Of a stretch of 64,000 nucleotides of DNA, positions 9,350-18,033 are shown one piece after another (the stretch's first letter is position 1; each line of letters opens with the position of its first letter). Both the position numbers and the translations under genes were made by a program. A model generated the notes under the pieces. That model was given only the letters and a program-made list of their open reading frames with translations. It was not told where the DNA came from and searched no databases. Location: NCBI GenBank assembly GCA_004554775.1, contig SFKI01000007.1, positions 1 through 64,000 of the forward strand, in the 5' to 3' direction. Source of the stretch: Subdoligranulum variabile (GTDB taxonomy: Bacteria > Bacillota > Clostridia > Oscillospirales > Ruminococcaceae).

Positions 9350-10404
9350 AGCAATACGATATCGGTATTGATTTGGGAACAACTTCCATTATCATAGCTA
9401 CCGAAGAACAGGGCGTGGTCTTCCGCCAGCCAACTATCGGCGCGGTGGATACCCGCTCCAATACCATCATCGCCGTGGGGGATGATGCCTTGCAGATGGT
9501 GGGCCGCGCGCCCGCCTATATCGACCTGGTGCGCCCCTTGCGGGACGGCGTTATTCAAGACCACCGCATGACGAACGAGCTGATCGTCCGCTTTGTCAAC
9601 GAGGTCTGCCGCTCGCGCATCTTCAAACCGCGCATTGCGGTCTGCGTTCCTGCGCAAATTACAGGCGTTGAAGCAGACGCCGTAGTGGAATCCGTCATGG
9701 GGGCCGGGGCCAAGCAGGTCTTTCTGGTGGATGAGCCGGTTGCCGCCGCGCTGGGCGCCGGTCTGCAAATTCGTGAGCCGCACGGCTGCATGGTCGTGGA
9801 TATCGGCGGCGGGTCGACCGACATTGCCGTTATCAGCATGGGCGGGCGCGTCAAAGCCGCCAGTGTGCCGGTGGCGGGCAACGCGTTTGACCGCTGCATT
9901 GCCCAATATGTGCAGGAAAAATTCCAAATCGCCATCGGCCCGCTGACCGCCGAAGCCTTAAAAAAGCAGGTGGCCTGCTGCACCAAAAGCGAGTTTGAGG
10001 GCGTGATGGAAGTGCGCGGCCACTCGTGGGAGACAAACCTGCCCGCCCGCCATGTTATCTACACCCGCGATTTGTACGAGCCGGTGCAGGAGCTTGCCTC
10101 CCGCATTGCGGCGTCGGCGCGCGCCGTGCTGGAAAGCACCCCGCCGGAACTGGCGGCGGATGTTTCGTCGTCCGGCGTGCTGCTCACCGGCGGCGGCTCG
10201 CTGCTGCGCGGCCTTGCCAGCTATCTGGCCGGGGAGCTGCATGTTGATGTTGCCATCGCGCCCGACCCGCTCAACTGCGTTGCGCGCGGAACGGCCATCA
10301 GCTTGAGCGAGGGCCGCTACCTGACCGCCGGTTTCCGCGATGCCACCCCCAAAGCCTGGCACAAACGCCTGCAAAATAACCATGACCCCTTTGCCGGGGA
10401 ATGA
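9346..10404 (+). CDS. mreB: MreB/Mbl-family actin-like protein
   Basis: A 352-aa bacterial actin. MreB filaments lie under the membrane and steer lateral wall synthesis. Phosphate-1 IGIDLGTTS (residues 6-14), phosphate-2 VVDIGGGSTDIAV and the adenosine motif LLTGGGSLLRGL are readable. The usual 'EEP.AAA.G' catalytic segment reads VDEPVAAALGAG. It stands alone without mreC and mreD, and its start overlaps comF by 4 bp. MreB versus Mbl cannot be decided from sequence reading. Confidence 0.82.
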   Translation: MKQYDIGIDLGTTSIIIATEEQGVVFRQPTIGAVDTRSNTIIAVGDDALQMVGRAPAYIDLVRPLRDGVIQDHRMTNELIVRFVNEVCRSRIFKPRIAVCVPAQITGVEADAVVESVMGAGAKQVFLVDEPVAAALGAGLQIREPHGCMVVDIGGGSTDIAVISMGGRVKAASVPVAGNAFDRCIAQYVQEKFQIAIGPLTAEALKKQVACCTKSEFEGVMEVRGHSWETNLPARHVIYTRDLYEPVQELASRIAASARAVLESTPPELAADVSSSGVLLTGGGSLLRGLASYLAGELHVDVAIAPDPLNCVARGTAISLSEGRYLTAGFRDATPKAWHKRLQNNHDPFAGE

Positions 10405-10424
10405 CCAGAAAGGGAACAAACTCC

Positions 10425-13031
10425 ATGCCCGATCTTACCAGTGAATACCTCGCCCTGCGCGATCAATATATTGAAGCCCGCTTCACCAAGCTTAACCCCA
10501 TGCAGCGCCAGGCCGTCTTTACTACCGAGGGTCCGCTGCTGATCTTGGCGGGTGCCGGCTCCGGCAAGACCACCGTGCTGGTCAACCGCATCGCCAACAT
10601 CATCCGTTTCGGCTCGGCCCACGGCAGCAGGGAACTGCCCCGCGCCATCACCGAAGCGGACCTGAACGACCTGCGCACCGCCGTGGCCACCGGCCGCGAC
10701 CTGCCGCGTGAGACCGCCTATCTCGCCGTGCGCCCGGCCCGCCCGTGGAATGTGCTTGCCATCACCTTTACCAACAAGGCGGCAGGGGAGCTGAAAGAAC
10801 GCCTGCGCGCCATGCTGGGCGAGACGTTGGGCGGCGATGTGTTCGCGTCCACCTTCCACTCGGCCTGTGTGCGTTTTCTGCGCCGCGATGCTGAGCGCAT
10901 CGGCTTCCCCAAAAGCTTTACGATTTACGATTCCGACGACCAGCAGCGCGTTATCAAGCAGATCTATAAAGACCTGATGATCGACGATAAGTTCCTGCCC
11001 GTCAAGTCAGCCATTGGCCAGATCAGCTCCTTCAAGGATAAGCTGCTTTCGGCCGAGGATATCGCCTCGGAAGCCCCGCGCGACACGAAAGCCGCGCTCA
11101 TCTCCAAAATCTACACCACCTACGCCGCACGGCTGAAAAAGGCGGGTGCGATGGACTTCGACGACCTGATCTACCACACCGTCAAGCTCTTGCAAAACGA
11201 TGAGGAAGCCCGCCGCTACTACCAGGATAAATTCAAGTACGTCGTCGTCGACGAGTATCAGGACACCAGCATTGCACAGTTCAACCTTGTGCGCCTGCTG
11301 GCGGGCGGCTCCAACAATGTCTGTGTCGTCGGCGATGACGACCAGTCCATCTACAAGTTCCGCGGCGCGACAATCGAGAACATTTTGAACTTCGAGCAGG
11401 TGTTCAAGGGGGCCAAAACCATCCGCCTGGAACAAAACTACCGCTCCACGTCCAACATCCTCAACGCCGCCAACAGCGTTATCAAAAACAACGCGGGCCG
11501 CAAGGGCAAGACCCTGTGGACCCAGAATGGCGACGGCGAAAAGGTCCACCACTACACGGCTGCGAACGAGCAGGACGAAGCCAGCCATCTGGCCGATATC
11601 ATCGGCGAACATCTGCGCGAGGGCGCACACCTGCGCGACCACGCTGTGCTCTACCGCATGAACGCCCAGTCCAACCCCATCGAAACCTACTTCGCCCGCG
11701 CGGGCATCCCGTACCGCATTGTGGGCGGCCAGCGCTTCTTTGACCGCAAGGAAGTCAAGGACATCAACTCTTACCTGGCGGTTATTGTCAACCCGCGCGA
11801 CGATGTCCGCCTGCGCCGCATCATCAACGAGCCTGCGCGTAAGATCGGCGCGACCACGATCGAAAAGATCGGCGACCTTGCCGCCCGGAACGGCGTGCCA
11901 ATGCTGGAAATTATCGGCCACGTGCGCGAATACCCTGAGTTGCAGCGTGCTGCCGTGGCCCTTGAAAAATTCTACGAGATATACCGCGAACTGTGCGACC
12001 TTTCGGTTACGCTGCCGCTGGATGAGTTTGCCGGCGAGGTCGTCAAAAAAACCGGCTACGAGGCCATGCTGAAAGCCCAGAAAGAGGAAGGGCAGACCCG
12101 GCTCGAGAACCTTGGTCAGCTCATCAGCTCGGTCAAGACCTATGTTGACCAGAACGGCGAGGACGCGACCCTATCGGGCTTCCTCGAGGAAGTCGCCCTC
12201 ATCTCCGACCTCGACAGCTACGATGAGGACGCCGACAGCGTCACGATGATGACCATTCATTCCGCCAAGGGGCTGGAGTTCCCGTATGTGTTCGTCGTCG
12301 GCATGGAGGACGGCGTTTTCCCTGGCGATATGGCCCGCTATAACGAAGAGGACATGGAGGAAGAACGCCGCCTTTGCTATGTGGCCATCACCCGCGCCAA
12401 AAAGGAACTCTACCTTTCCTCGTCCCGCAGCCGTCTGATCTTCGGCCAGACGCGCCGCAACCCGCCGTCTACTTTCTTAACCGAGATTGACCCCGACCTG
12501 CTTGACGAAACCGAAAGCCCCGAGCTTGCCTACAGCGGCGGTGGTTTCGGGGCCGGGTACGGCAGCTACAGCACCAATGTACCTGGCGGGCGCAGCGGGT
12601 ATTCCGGTGCCTCGCGAGGGTATCTGAACAGCGAGTACAACGCCCGCCCGCGCGGCGGGTTTGGCGGCGGCTACAGCAGCGGCTTTGCCAGCGGCGGGCA
12701 CGAAAGCCCCAATTACCAAGGCGGCCGCCACGCTGTGCAGTCCACCGGCTTTGGCACCGGCTATGCCCGCAATAACCCCCACAATGCCACCCCGGCGGGG
12801 GCGGGCACGTCCACGCTGGCTGGGGCACCCACTGCCGCTGCCCCCAAAAAGAAGCAGGCTGTCAGCTATGCGCCCGGTGACCTTGTCGAGCATCGCGTAT
12901 TCGGCAAGGGCAAGGTGCTCAAGGCCACGCCCATTGCGGGCGACTGCATCGTCGAAATTCAGTTCGACCGCGTCGGCATCAAAAAGACGATGGCCAATTA
13001 CGCCCCGCTGAAAAAACTGACGGAAGAATAA
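10425..13031 (+). CDS. pcrA: PcrA/UvrD-type DNA helicase
   Basis: An 868-aa superfamily 1A 3'-5' helicase for nucleotide-excision repair, fork restart and removing RecA. Walker A GAGSGKTT lies near residue 43, and VVVDEYQDTS, QNYRS and the VTMMTIHSAKGLEFP motif follow in order. About 45 extra residues separate motif I from motif Ia. A glycine/tyrosine/serine-rich low-complexity segment covers about 703-766. The C-terminal Tudor-like domain (from YAPGDLVEHRVFG) probably contacts RNA polymerase. ATG 10425 is used because AGAAAGGGA precedes it. Confidence 0.95.
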   Translation: MPDLTSEYLALRDQYIEARFTKLNPMQRQAVFTTEGPLLILAGAGSGKTTVLVNRIANIIRFGSAHGSRELPRAITEADLNDLRTAVATGRDLPRETAYLAVRPARPWNVLAITFTNKAAGELKERLRAMLGETLGGDVFASTFHSACVRFLRRDAERIGFPKSFTIYDSDDQQRVIKQIYKDLMIDDKFLPVKSAIGQISSFKDKLLSAEDIASEAPRDTKAALISKIYTTYAARLKKAGAMDFDDLIYHTVKLLQNDEEARRYYQDKFKYVVVDEYQDTSIAQFNLVRLLAGGSNNVCVVGDDDQSIYKFRGATIENILNFEQVFKGAKTIRLEQNYRSTSNILNAANSVIKNNAGRKGKTLWTQNGDGEKVHHYTAANEQDEASHLADIIGEHLREGAHLRDHAVLYRMNAQSNPIETYFARAGIPYRIVGGQRFFDRKEVKDINSYLAVIVNPRDDVRLRRIINEPARKIGATTIEKIGDLAARNGVPMLEIIGHVREYPELQRAAVALEKFYEIYRELCDLSVTLPLDEFAGEVVKKTGYEAMLKAQKEEGQTRLENLGQLISSVKTYVDQNGEDATLSGFLEEVALISDLDSYDEDADSVTMMTIHSAKGLEFPYVFVVGMEDGVFPGDMARYNEEDMEEERRLCYVAITRAKKELYLSSSRSRLIFGQTRRNPPSTFLTEIDPDLLDETESPELAYSGGGFGAGYGSYSTNVPGGRSGYSGASRGYLNSEYNARPRGGFGGGYSSGFASGGHESPNYQGGRHAVQSTGFGTGYARNNPHNATPAGAGTSTLAGAPTAAAPKKKQAVSYAPGDLVEHRVFGKGKVLKATPIAGDCIVEIQFDRVGIKKTMANYAPLKKLTEE

Positions 13032-13052
13032 AACAGGAAAGGGAGAAAAACC

Positions 13053-13835
13053 ATGCTGGTTGAACTGATCGCCCATACCAACGACCCCGAGCGCACTGTG
13101 GCCGCTGCGGCCAAGCTCTGCTACTCGGACGCCCATATTGACACGCTGCTGGAGGGCCTGACCCCCGAAAAGACCGCTGCCTTCTTACAGAAGCTTTCCG
13201 ATGTCGGCCACGCCAGCCCGATTGAGCACGCCAGCTTCACCTTTGGCATCGAGGGCGTGTCCCGCACGTTTTTGGCGCAGGTCACGCGCCACCGCATTGG
13301 CAGTTTCAGCGTGCAAAGCCAGCGCTATGTACGGCTTGAGGATTTCCGCTATGTTATCCCGCCGGAGATCGAAGCCATCCCCGAAGCGAAAGCGCAGTTC
13401 ATCGCCTCGATGAACGACGACGCAAAAAAATATCTTGAGCTGGTCCACACGCTGGAGGATGCCCACACCGCCAGGCTCATGGCCCAGGGCATGGACGAAA
13501 AAGCCGCCCGCGCCAAGGCATCCAAGCAGGCCAACGAGGACGCGCGCTTTGTATTGCCCAACGCCTGCGAGACCAAAATGGTCATGACAATGAACTGCCG
13601 CAGCCTGCTCAACTTCTTCAACCTGCGCTGCTGCAACCGCGCCCAGTGGGAGATCCGCGCTGTGGCCGATGAAATGCTCAAGCTCGTGCTGCCGCTGGCC
13701 CCGCATATCTTTGCCGCGGCAGGCCCCCGCTGTCTGGTCGGCCCCTGCCCGGAGGGCCGCATGTGCTGCGGTAAGCAGGCCGAAGTACGCGAGAAGTACG
13801 CGGCACTCAAAAAGGAGGTCCTCCCGAATGGGTAA
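13053..13835 (+). CDS. thyX: Flavin-dependent thymidylate synthase ThyX
   Basis: A 260-aa FAD enzyme that methylates dUMP to dTMP using methylenetetrahydrofolate and NADPH. The defining RHRX7S motif is present (R79-H80-R81, S89). The family is normally a homotetramer. An AGGAAAGGGAG ribosome-binding site precedes the ATG. The 3' end overlaps tmk by 8 bp, pairing two consecutive steps towards dTTP. No ThyA is seen in the window. Confidence 0.96.
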   Translation: MLVELIAHTNDPERTVAAAAKLCYSDAHIDTLLEGLTPEKTAAFLQKLSDVGHASPIEHASFTFGIEGVSRTFLAQVTRHRIGSFSVQSQRYVRLEDFRYVIPPEIEAIPEAKAQFIASMNDDAKKYLELVHTLEDAHTARLMAQGMDEKAARAKASKQANEDARFVLPNACETKMVMTMNCRSLLNFFNLRCCNRAQWEIRAVADEMLKLVLPLAPHIFAAAGPRCLVGPCPEGRMCCGKQAEVREKYAALKKEVLPNG

Positions 13836-14511
13836 ACTCATCATTTTTGAAGGTCTGGACGGTTCCGGCAAGGGCACCCAGACCAAGCTGACCGCCGATC
13901 GCCTGCGCCAGCGCGGCGCGGACCTGCGCCAGATCACCTTCCCGAATTACGAGAGCAATTCTTCGGCTCTTGTCAAAATGTACCTGGCCGGGGAGTTCGG
14001 CGACCATCCCGACGATGTCAACGCCTATGCGGCATCCACCTTTTACGCCGTTGACCGCTTTGCCAGCTACAAGACCGACTGGGGCGAGTTCTACCGCGAG
14101 GGTGGCCTGGTGCTGTCTGACCGTTACACGACCTCGAACGCTGTGCACCAGTGCTCCAAGCTGCCGCCAATGCACTGGGACGGCTTTTTGAACTGGCTGT
14201 TTGATTTCGAGTACAAAAAGTTCGGCATCCCGGCCCCGGACAAGGTCGTCTACCTGGCCGTAGACCCCGATGTCTCCCAAAAGCTCCTGACCGAGCGCTA
14301 CCAGGGCCACGAGGAAAAAAAGGACATCCAGGAAAAAGACCGCGAGTATATCGCCCGCAGCCGCGCCGCCGCTGAGTACTGCGCCCGCGCCCTGGGCTGG
14401 ACGCGCATCGAGTGTACCGAGCCGGTAAGCCCGGACAGCCAGGAACGCAAGATGCGCACGATCGAAAGCATCAACGATGAAATTTTACAGCAACTGGAAA
14501 CGGTTCTGTAA
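13828..14511 (+). CDS. tmk: Thymidylate kinase
   Basis: A 227-aa kinase converting dTMP to dTDP. The P-loop GLDGSGKGT spans residues 9-17 and the SDRYTTSN motif lies near 95. AAAGGAGG before the ATG at 13828 sets the start inside the last codons of thyX. It is slightly longer than the common 205-215 aa, with extra residues around the LID region (GHEEKKDIQEKD). Confidence 0.94.
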   Translation: MGKLIIFEGLDGSGKGTQTKLTADRLRQRGADLRQITFPNYESNSSALVKMYLAGEFGDHPDDVNAYAASTFYAVDRFASYKTDWGEFYREGGLVLSDRYTTSNAVHQCSKLPPMHWDGFLNWLFDFEYKKFGIPAPDKVVYLAVDPDVSQKLLTERYQGHEEKKDIQEKDREYIARSRAAAEYCARALGWTRIECTEPVSPDSQERKMRTIESINDEILQQLETVL

Positions 14512-14535
14512 ACCGCACCGAAAGGGGAGAAGCCT

Positions 14536-15357
14536 ATGCTGCGGATCGCCGCCGCAGAAGATCTGACGGCATTGACCAGGCTGCGCCGCGCCGCTACCGG
14601 CGAATCGACCGAGGATGCCGTCGGCTGGCTGCAACAGGTGGCAGGGCTGGAAAATGTGCTGCTGCTGGAAAAGCCCGGCGCGCCGCCCGCCCTGATGCTG
14701 GCTGCCGTGCCGGTGCAGTACGCCCACCGCAAGGGCATCTGGTTCACGGGTCTCGCGGCAGACAGGAGCATCCCGGCGGACAAACTGCTGCCCAAGCTTT
14801 TGGAGGGTGCCCTGCGTGCCTTTGCCGAAAAGGGCTGCGATTTTGCCGTGATGACGCCCGATACCGCCGCCGATGCCGCCCGTCTGGGTGCGCTCGGCTT
14901 TAAAAACCTGCTGCCGCTGCGGGTGGTCAGCAAACCCATCCGCCGCAATCTGCTGGCCCAGGCCCAGTTCGACAGCCTGACCGTGCGCCATCTGATGGAG
15001 CGCCGCCTGCGCAGCCAGCCTGGCTGCATCACGCTGCCGGAACCGGCCATGAACGAGATGATGACCCAGCTTTACCGCCGCGGCCTGACCGTTGTGTCGG
15101 ACAGGCGCGGCTATGGGTTATACTATACCAACGGGGACACCTTGCAGTTCATCGAGCTGCAAGCCGATAACGACCACTGCGCGGACCAGCTGCTGCAAGC
15201 CGCGCGGGAAAAGACCGGTGCTGAAAACGCCCGTGTACTGCTGGCCGAAAATCAGACGCTGTACCTTGGCGCCGGACGGCGCTGCGGCTACGGCATGATC
15301 GCCTTTTTGCGCGGCGAGTTCCCCGTGACCGATGTCTATTTCCGCATGCTGCTGTAA
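14536..15357 (+). CDS. Putative GNAT-like acetyltransferase
   Basis: A 273-aa protein whose N-terminal half looks like a GNAT fold of the Eis-like, two-domain kind. It starts LRIAAAEDLTALTRLRR, shows a strand pattern around VLLLEKPGAPPALMLAAV, and has an ARLGALGFKNL turn near residue 120 where acetyl-CoA binders have 'LY...GF'. No catalytic residue can be named and the substrate is unknown. It sits 24 bp after tmk behind AAAGGGGAG, inside the recD2-trhP operon. Confidence 0.5.
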   Translation: MLRIAAAEDLTALTRLRRAATGESTEDAVGWLQQVAGLENVLLLEKPGAPPALMLAAVPVQYAHRKGIWFTGLAADRSIPADKLLPKLLEGALRAFAEKGCDFAVMTPDTAADAARLGALGFKNLLPLRVVSKPIRRNLLAQAQFDSLTVRHLMERRLRSQPGCITLPEPAMNEMMTQLYRRGLTVVSDRRGYGLYYTNGDTLQFIELQADNDHCADQLLQAAREKTGAENARVLLAENQTLYLGAGRRCGYGMIAFLRGEFPVTDVYFRMLL

Positions 15358-15434
15358 CAGCAGGGGAAAAACCGCCAACCGCAGGGCCGCCCGGCCCACC
15401 GGAAACAGGATTATAAACAGAAAAGAGAACGCTT

Positions 15435-16742
15435 ATGAAAATCAGCCGTACCAGCGGGGAGACCCCGCAAACCGCCCCCGCGCCGCAGCCCAAGGCGCAG
15501 CCTGCCCCGGCCCCTAAAAAGCCGAAGGCCGAAGCCCCCAAGCCCCGCCGCAAGCCGAAACCCGAGCCCGAATATGAAGAGGAGGACGATGAAGAGGAAG
15601 AGGAAGAACCCCACCGCCGCCGTTTCCCTGTGGGGTGCCTGGTCGTTATCATCATCCTGGCGCTGCTGGGCTTTGGCGCGTACAAGGGCCTGCAATTCTA
15701 TAACGAGGTCGACGGCGGCACCGATCTGGGCACCGAGCAGACCGTGACCATCGCACAGGGCTCCTCGGTCAGCAGCATTGCCACCCAGCTCAAGGACGAG
15801 GGCATCATCGAGCATGACTGGCTGTTCAAACAGTACGTCAAATACAGCGGCAAGGCCGACGGCATCCAGTACGGCGACTTTACGCTGCGCTCCGGCATGA
15901 GCTATAACGATATCATCAAGACCATCTCCGAGGTCGTGCGCCGCGCCACCACCAACATCACGATCCCCGAGGGCACCACCGCCGTCGGCGTGGCCCAGAT
16001 CTTTGTCGATGCCGGGCTGGTCGACGATGTGGATACCTTCCTCAACTGCGCCAACGGCACCGATGGGTCCGATTTCAGCCAGTACGATTTCTGGAACCAG
16101 ATCCCTGACAATGGCCGCCTGATGAAGTGCGAGGGCTACCTCTACCCCGAGACCTACAACGTCTATGCGGATGAGGACGTCTATTACTACGTCGACACTC
16201 TGTACAGCGAGTTTGCCAACAAGACCGCCGCCCTGGCCGATACCATCGCCGCCAAGGGCACCACCATTGACGATGTCGTCAACCTGGCCAGCTTCATCCA
16301 GGAGGAAGCCGGGCTTGCCAGCGAGGATGCCAAGGTCAGCGCCTGCTTCCACAACCGCCTTGAGTCTGACGACCCGCTGTGGTCCACCCACATACTGCAA
16401 TCCAACGCATGCAGCTATATCACGCAGGATGTCGAGAACAACTACCTCTGGAACTCGCCCACGGCCGAGTATTACGGTTGGCCCGAGCAGGGGGCCATCC
16501 CCGAGGACGTGCTTGCCCTCTACGACACCTATGCCATCAGCGGCCTGCCCGCGGGGCCCATCTCCAACCCCGGTTACGCCGCCATTGAGGCCGCGCTCAA
16601 CCCCGACCAGGAATATCTGGACGAAGGCTACTACTTCTTCGTCACCGGCCACCCGGACACCGACGTTGCCGGCCAGTATTTCTACGCCAAGACTGCCGAC
16701 GAGCATTACCAGAACTGCGTCAAGGCTGGCTGGGCAAACTGA
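15435..16742 (+). CDS. mltG: Endolytic transglycosylase MltG (YceG-like)
   Basis: A 435-aa single-pass membrane enzyme that cuts nascent glycan strands and so ends their elongation. A cytoplasmic tail of about 60 residues is rich in Pro/Ala/Lys and then in Glu/Asp. One membrane helix spans about 64-82, followed by a LysM-like region and the YceG catalytic domain. The candidate catalytic glutamate is in ASFIQEEAG (about 290). The long charged tail is unusual compared with Bacillus MltG. The neighbouring U32 gene matches the mltG-yrrN-yrrO order known from Bacillus. Confidence 0.92.
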   Translation: MKISRTSGETPQTAPAPQPKAQPAPAPKKPKAEAPKPRRKPKPEPEYEEEDDEEEEEEPHRRRFPVGCLVVIIILALLGFGAYKGLQFYNEVDGGTDLGTEQTVTIAQGSSVSSIATQLKDEGIIEHDWLFKQYVKYSGKADGIQYGDFTLRSGMSYNDIIKTISEVVRRATTNITIPEGTTAVGVAQIFVDAGLVDDVDTFLNCANGTDGSDFSQYDFWNQIPDNGRLMKCEGYLYPETYNVYADEDVYYYVDTLYSEFANKTAALADTIAAKGTTIDDVVNLASFIQEEAGLASEDAKVSACFHNRLESDDPLWSTHILQSNACSYITQDVENNYLWNSPTAEYYGWPEQGAIPEDVLALYDTYAISGLPAGPISNPGYAAIEAALNPDQEYLDEGYYFFVTGHPDTDVAGQYFYAKTADEHYQNCVKAGWAN

Positions 16743-16769
16743 TACGCGCTTTTAAACGGAGGAACACCC

Positions 16770-17999
16770 ATGCTGCAACAACCTGAACTGCTGGCCCCGG
16801 CCGGCAGCCTGGAAACCTTAAAATACGCCGTCATGTACGGCGCGGACGCCGTCTACTGCGCCCTGCCGGAATTTGGCATGCGCGCCGCCCCGGTCAACCT
16901 GACGGTGGGCGAACTGCACGAGGGCTGCATTTTTGCCCACGCGCGCGGTAAAAAAGTCTATCTGACCCTGAACACCCTGCCCACCAACGAAGAACTGAGC
17001 AAGCTGCCCCAGTATATCCAGGACGCTGCCGAGGCAGGCGTGGATGCGTTCATCATCGCCGATCTGGGCGTGCTGGCACTGGCTAAAAAGTACGCCCCGC
17101 AGGTCGAACGCCATGTCTCCACGCAGGCGGGCATTACCAACTACGAGGCCGCTAAAGTCTGCTACGAACTGGGCGCAAAACGCGTCGTGCTGGCGCGCGA
17201 GCTGCCCCTGACCGAAATCGCCCTCATCCGCGATAACTGCCCCGCCGACCTTGAGCTGGAAGCGTTTGTCCACGGCGCCATGTGCATGAGCGTTTCCGGG
17301 CGCTGCCTGCTGTCCAGCTATATGGCGGGCCGCAGCGGCAACCGGGGCGAGTGCGCCCAGCCCTGCCGCTGGAAGTATGATCTGGTTGAGGAACACCGCC
17401 CCGGCCAGTATATGGAGATCGGCGAAAGCGAGGGCAACGGCAGTTATATCCTGAACGCCAACGACCTGTGTACCGCGCCGTTCATCGACCTGATCTGCAA
17501 GGCCGGTGTCGACAGCCTGAAAATTGAGGGCCGCGCCAAGACGTTTTACTATGTCGCGTCCGTCACCAGCGCCTACCGCCGCGCACTGGATGCCTACCTG
17601 AAAGACCCCTACAACGATAATTTTGAGCTGCCCGATGACGTCATCGAGGAACTGAACCGTACCAGCCACCGCCACTATTCGCCGGGGTTCTACTTCGGCA
17701 AAGAGCAGGCGCAGCAGACCCCCAGCCACACCTATGTGCGGGACTGGGATTTCATCGGCACGGTGGACGGCTGGGACAAGGGCGTGGCCCACTGCACCCA
17801 GCGCGGTAAGTTCAGCATGGGGGACACCATCGAGGTATTGCAGCCCGACGGCAGCGTCGTGACCCTGACCCCGGAATGGATCGAAAATGCCGAGGGTGAG
17901 CGTGTCGACGCTACCCCGCACCCGATGATGCAGTACACCATCCCGTGCGCCACCCCCTTGATGCCCTACAGTCTCCTGCGCATGCGCAAACCGGAATAA
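16770..17999 (+). CDS. Peptidase U32 family protein, TrhP/YrrO-like (tRNA hydroxylation)
   Basis: A 409-aa U32-family protein. It starts PELLAPAGSLETLKYAV and holds the cluster-binding cysteines within MCMSVSGRC and GECAQPCRW (about residues 171-201), plus the LKIEGR motif. Proteins of this subgroup (TrhP, YrrN/YrrO) help form 5-hydroxyuridine at the tRNA wobble position from prephenate; they were earlier called collagenases. The place after mltG fits the Bacillus order. It is the last gene before the terminator at 18030. Confidence 0.85.
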   Translation: MLQQPELLAPAGSLETLKYAVMYGADAVYCALPEFGMRAAPVNLTVGELHEGCIFAHARGKKVYLTLNTLPTNEELSKLPQYIQDAAEAGVDAFIIADLGVLALAKKYAPQVERHVSTQAGITNYEAAKVCYELGAKRVVLARELPLTEIALIRDNCPADLELEAFVHGAMCMSVSGRCLLSSYMAGRSGNRGECAQPCRWKYDLVEEHRPGQYMEIGESEGNGSYILNANDLCTAPFIDLICKAGVDSLKIEGRAKTFYYVASVTSAYRRALDAYLKDPYNDNFELPDDVIEELNRTSHRHYSPGFYFGKEQAQQTPSHTYVRDWDFIGTVDGWDKGVAHCTQRGKFSMGDTIEVLQPDGSVVTLTPEWIENAEGERVDATPHPMMQYTIPCATPLMPYSLLRMRKPE

Positions 18000-18030
18000 A
18001 AAATGCTCCCCACCCGGGGAGCATTTTTAG
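17999..18030. terminator. Bidirectional terminator between convergent genes
   Basis: The stem ATGCTCCCC / GGGGAGCAT has A-run and T-run flanks on both strands. It serves the long plus-strand operon and the minus-strand helicase gene, which ends at 18034. Confidence 0.88.
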
Positions 18031-18033
18031 CAG

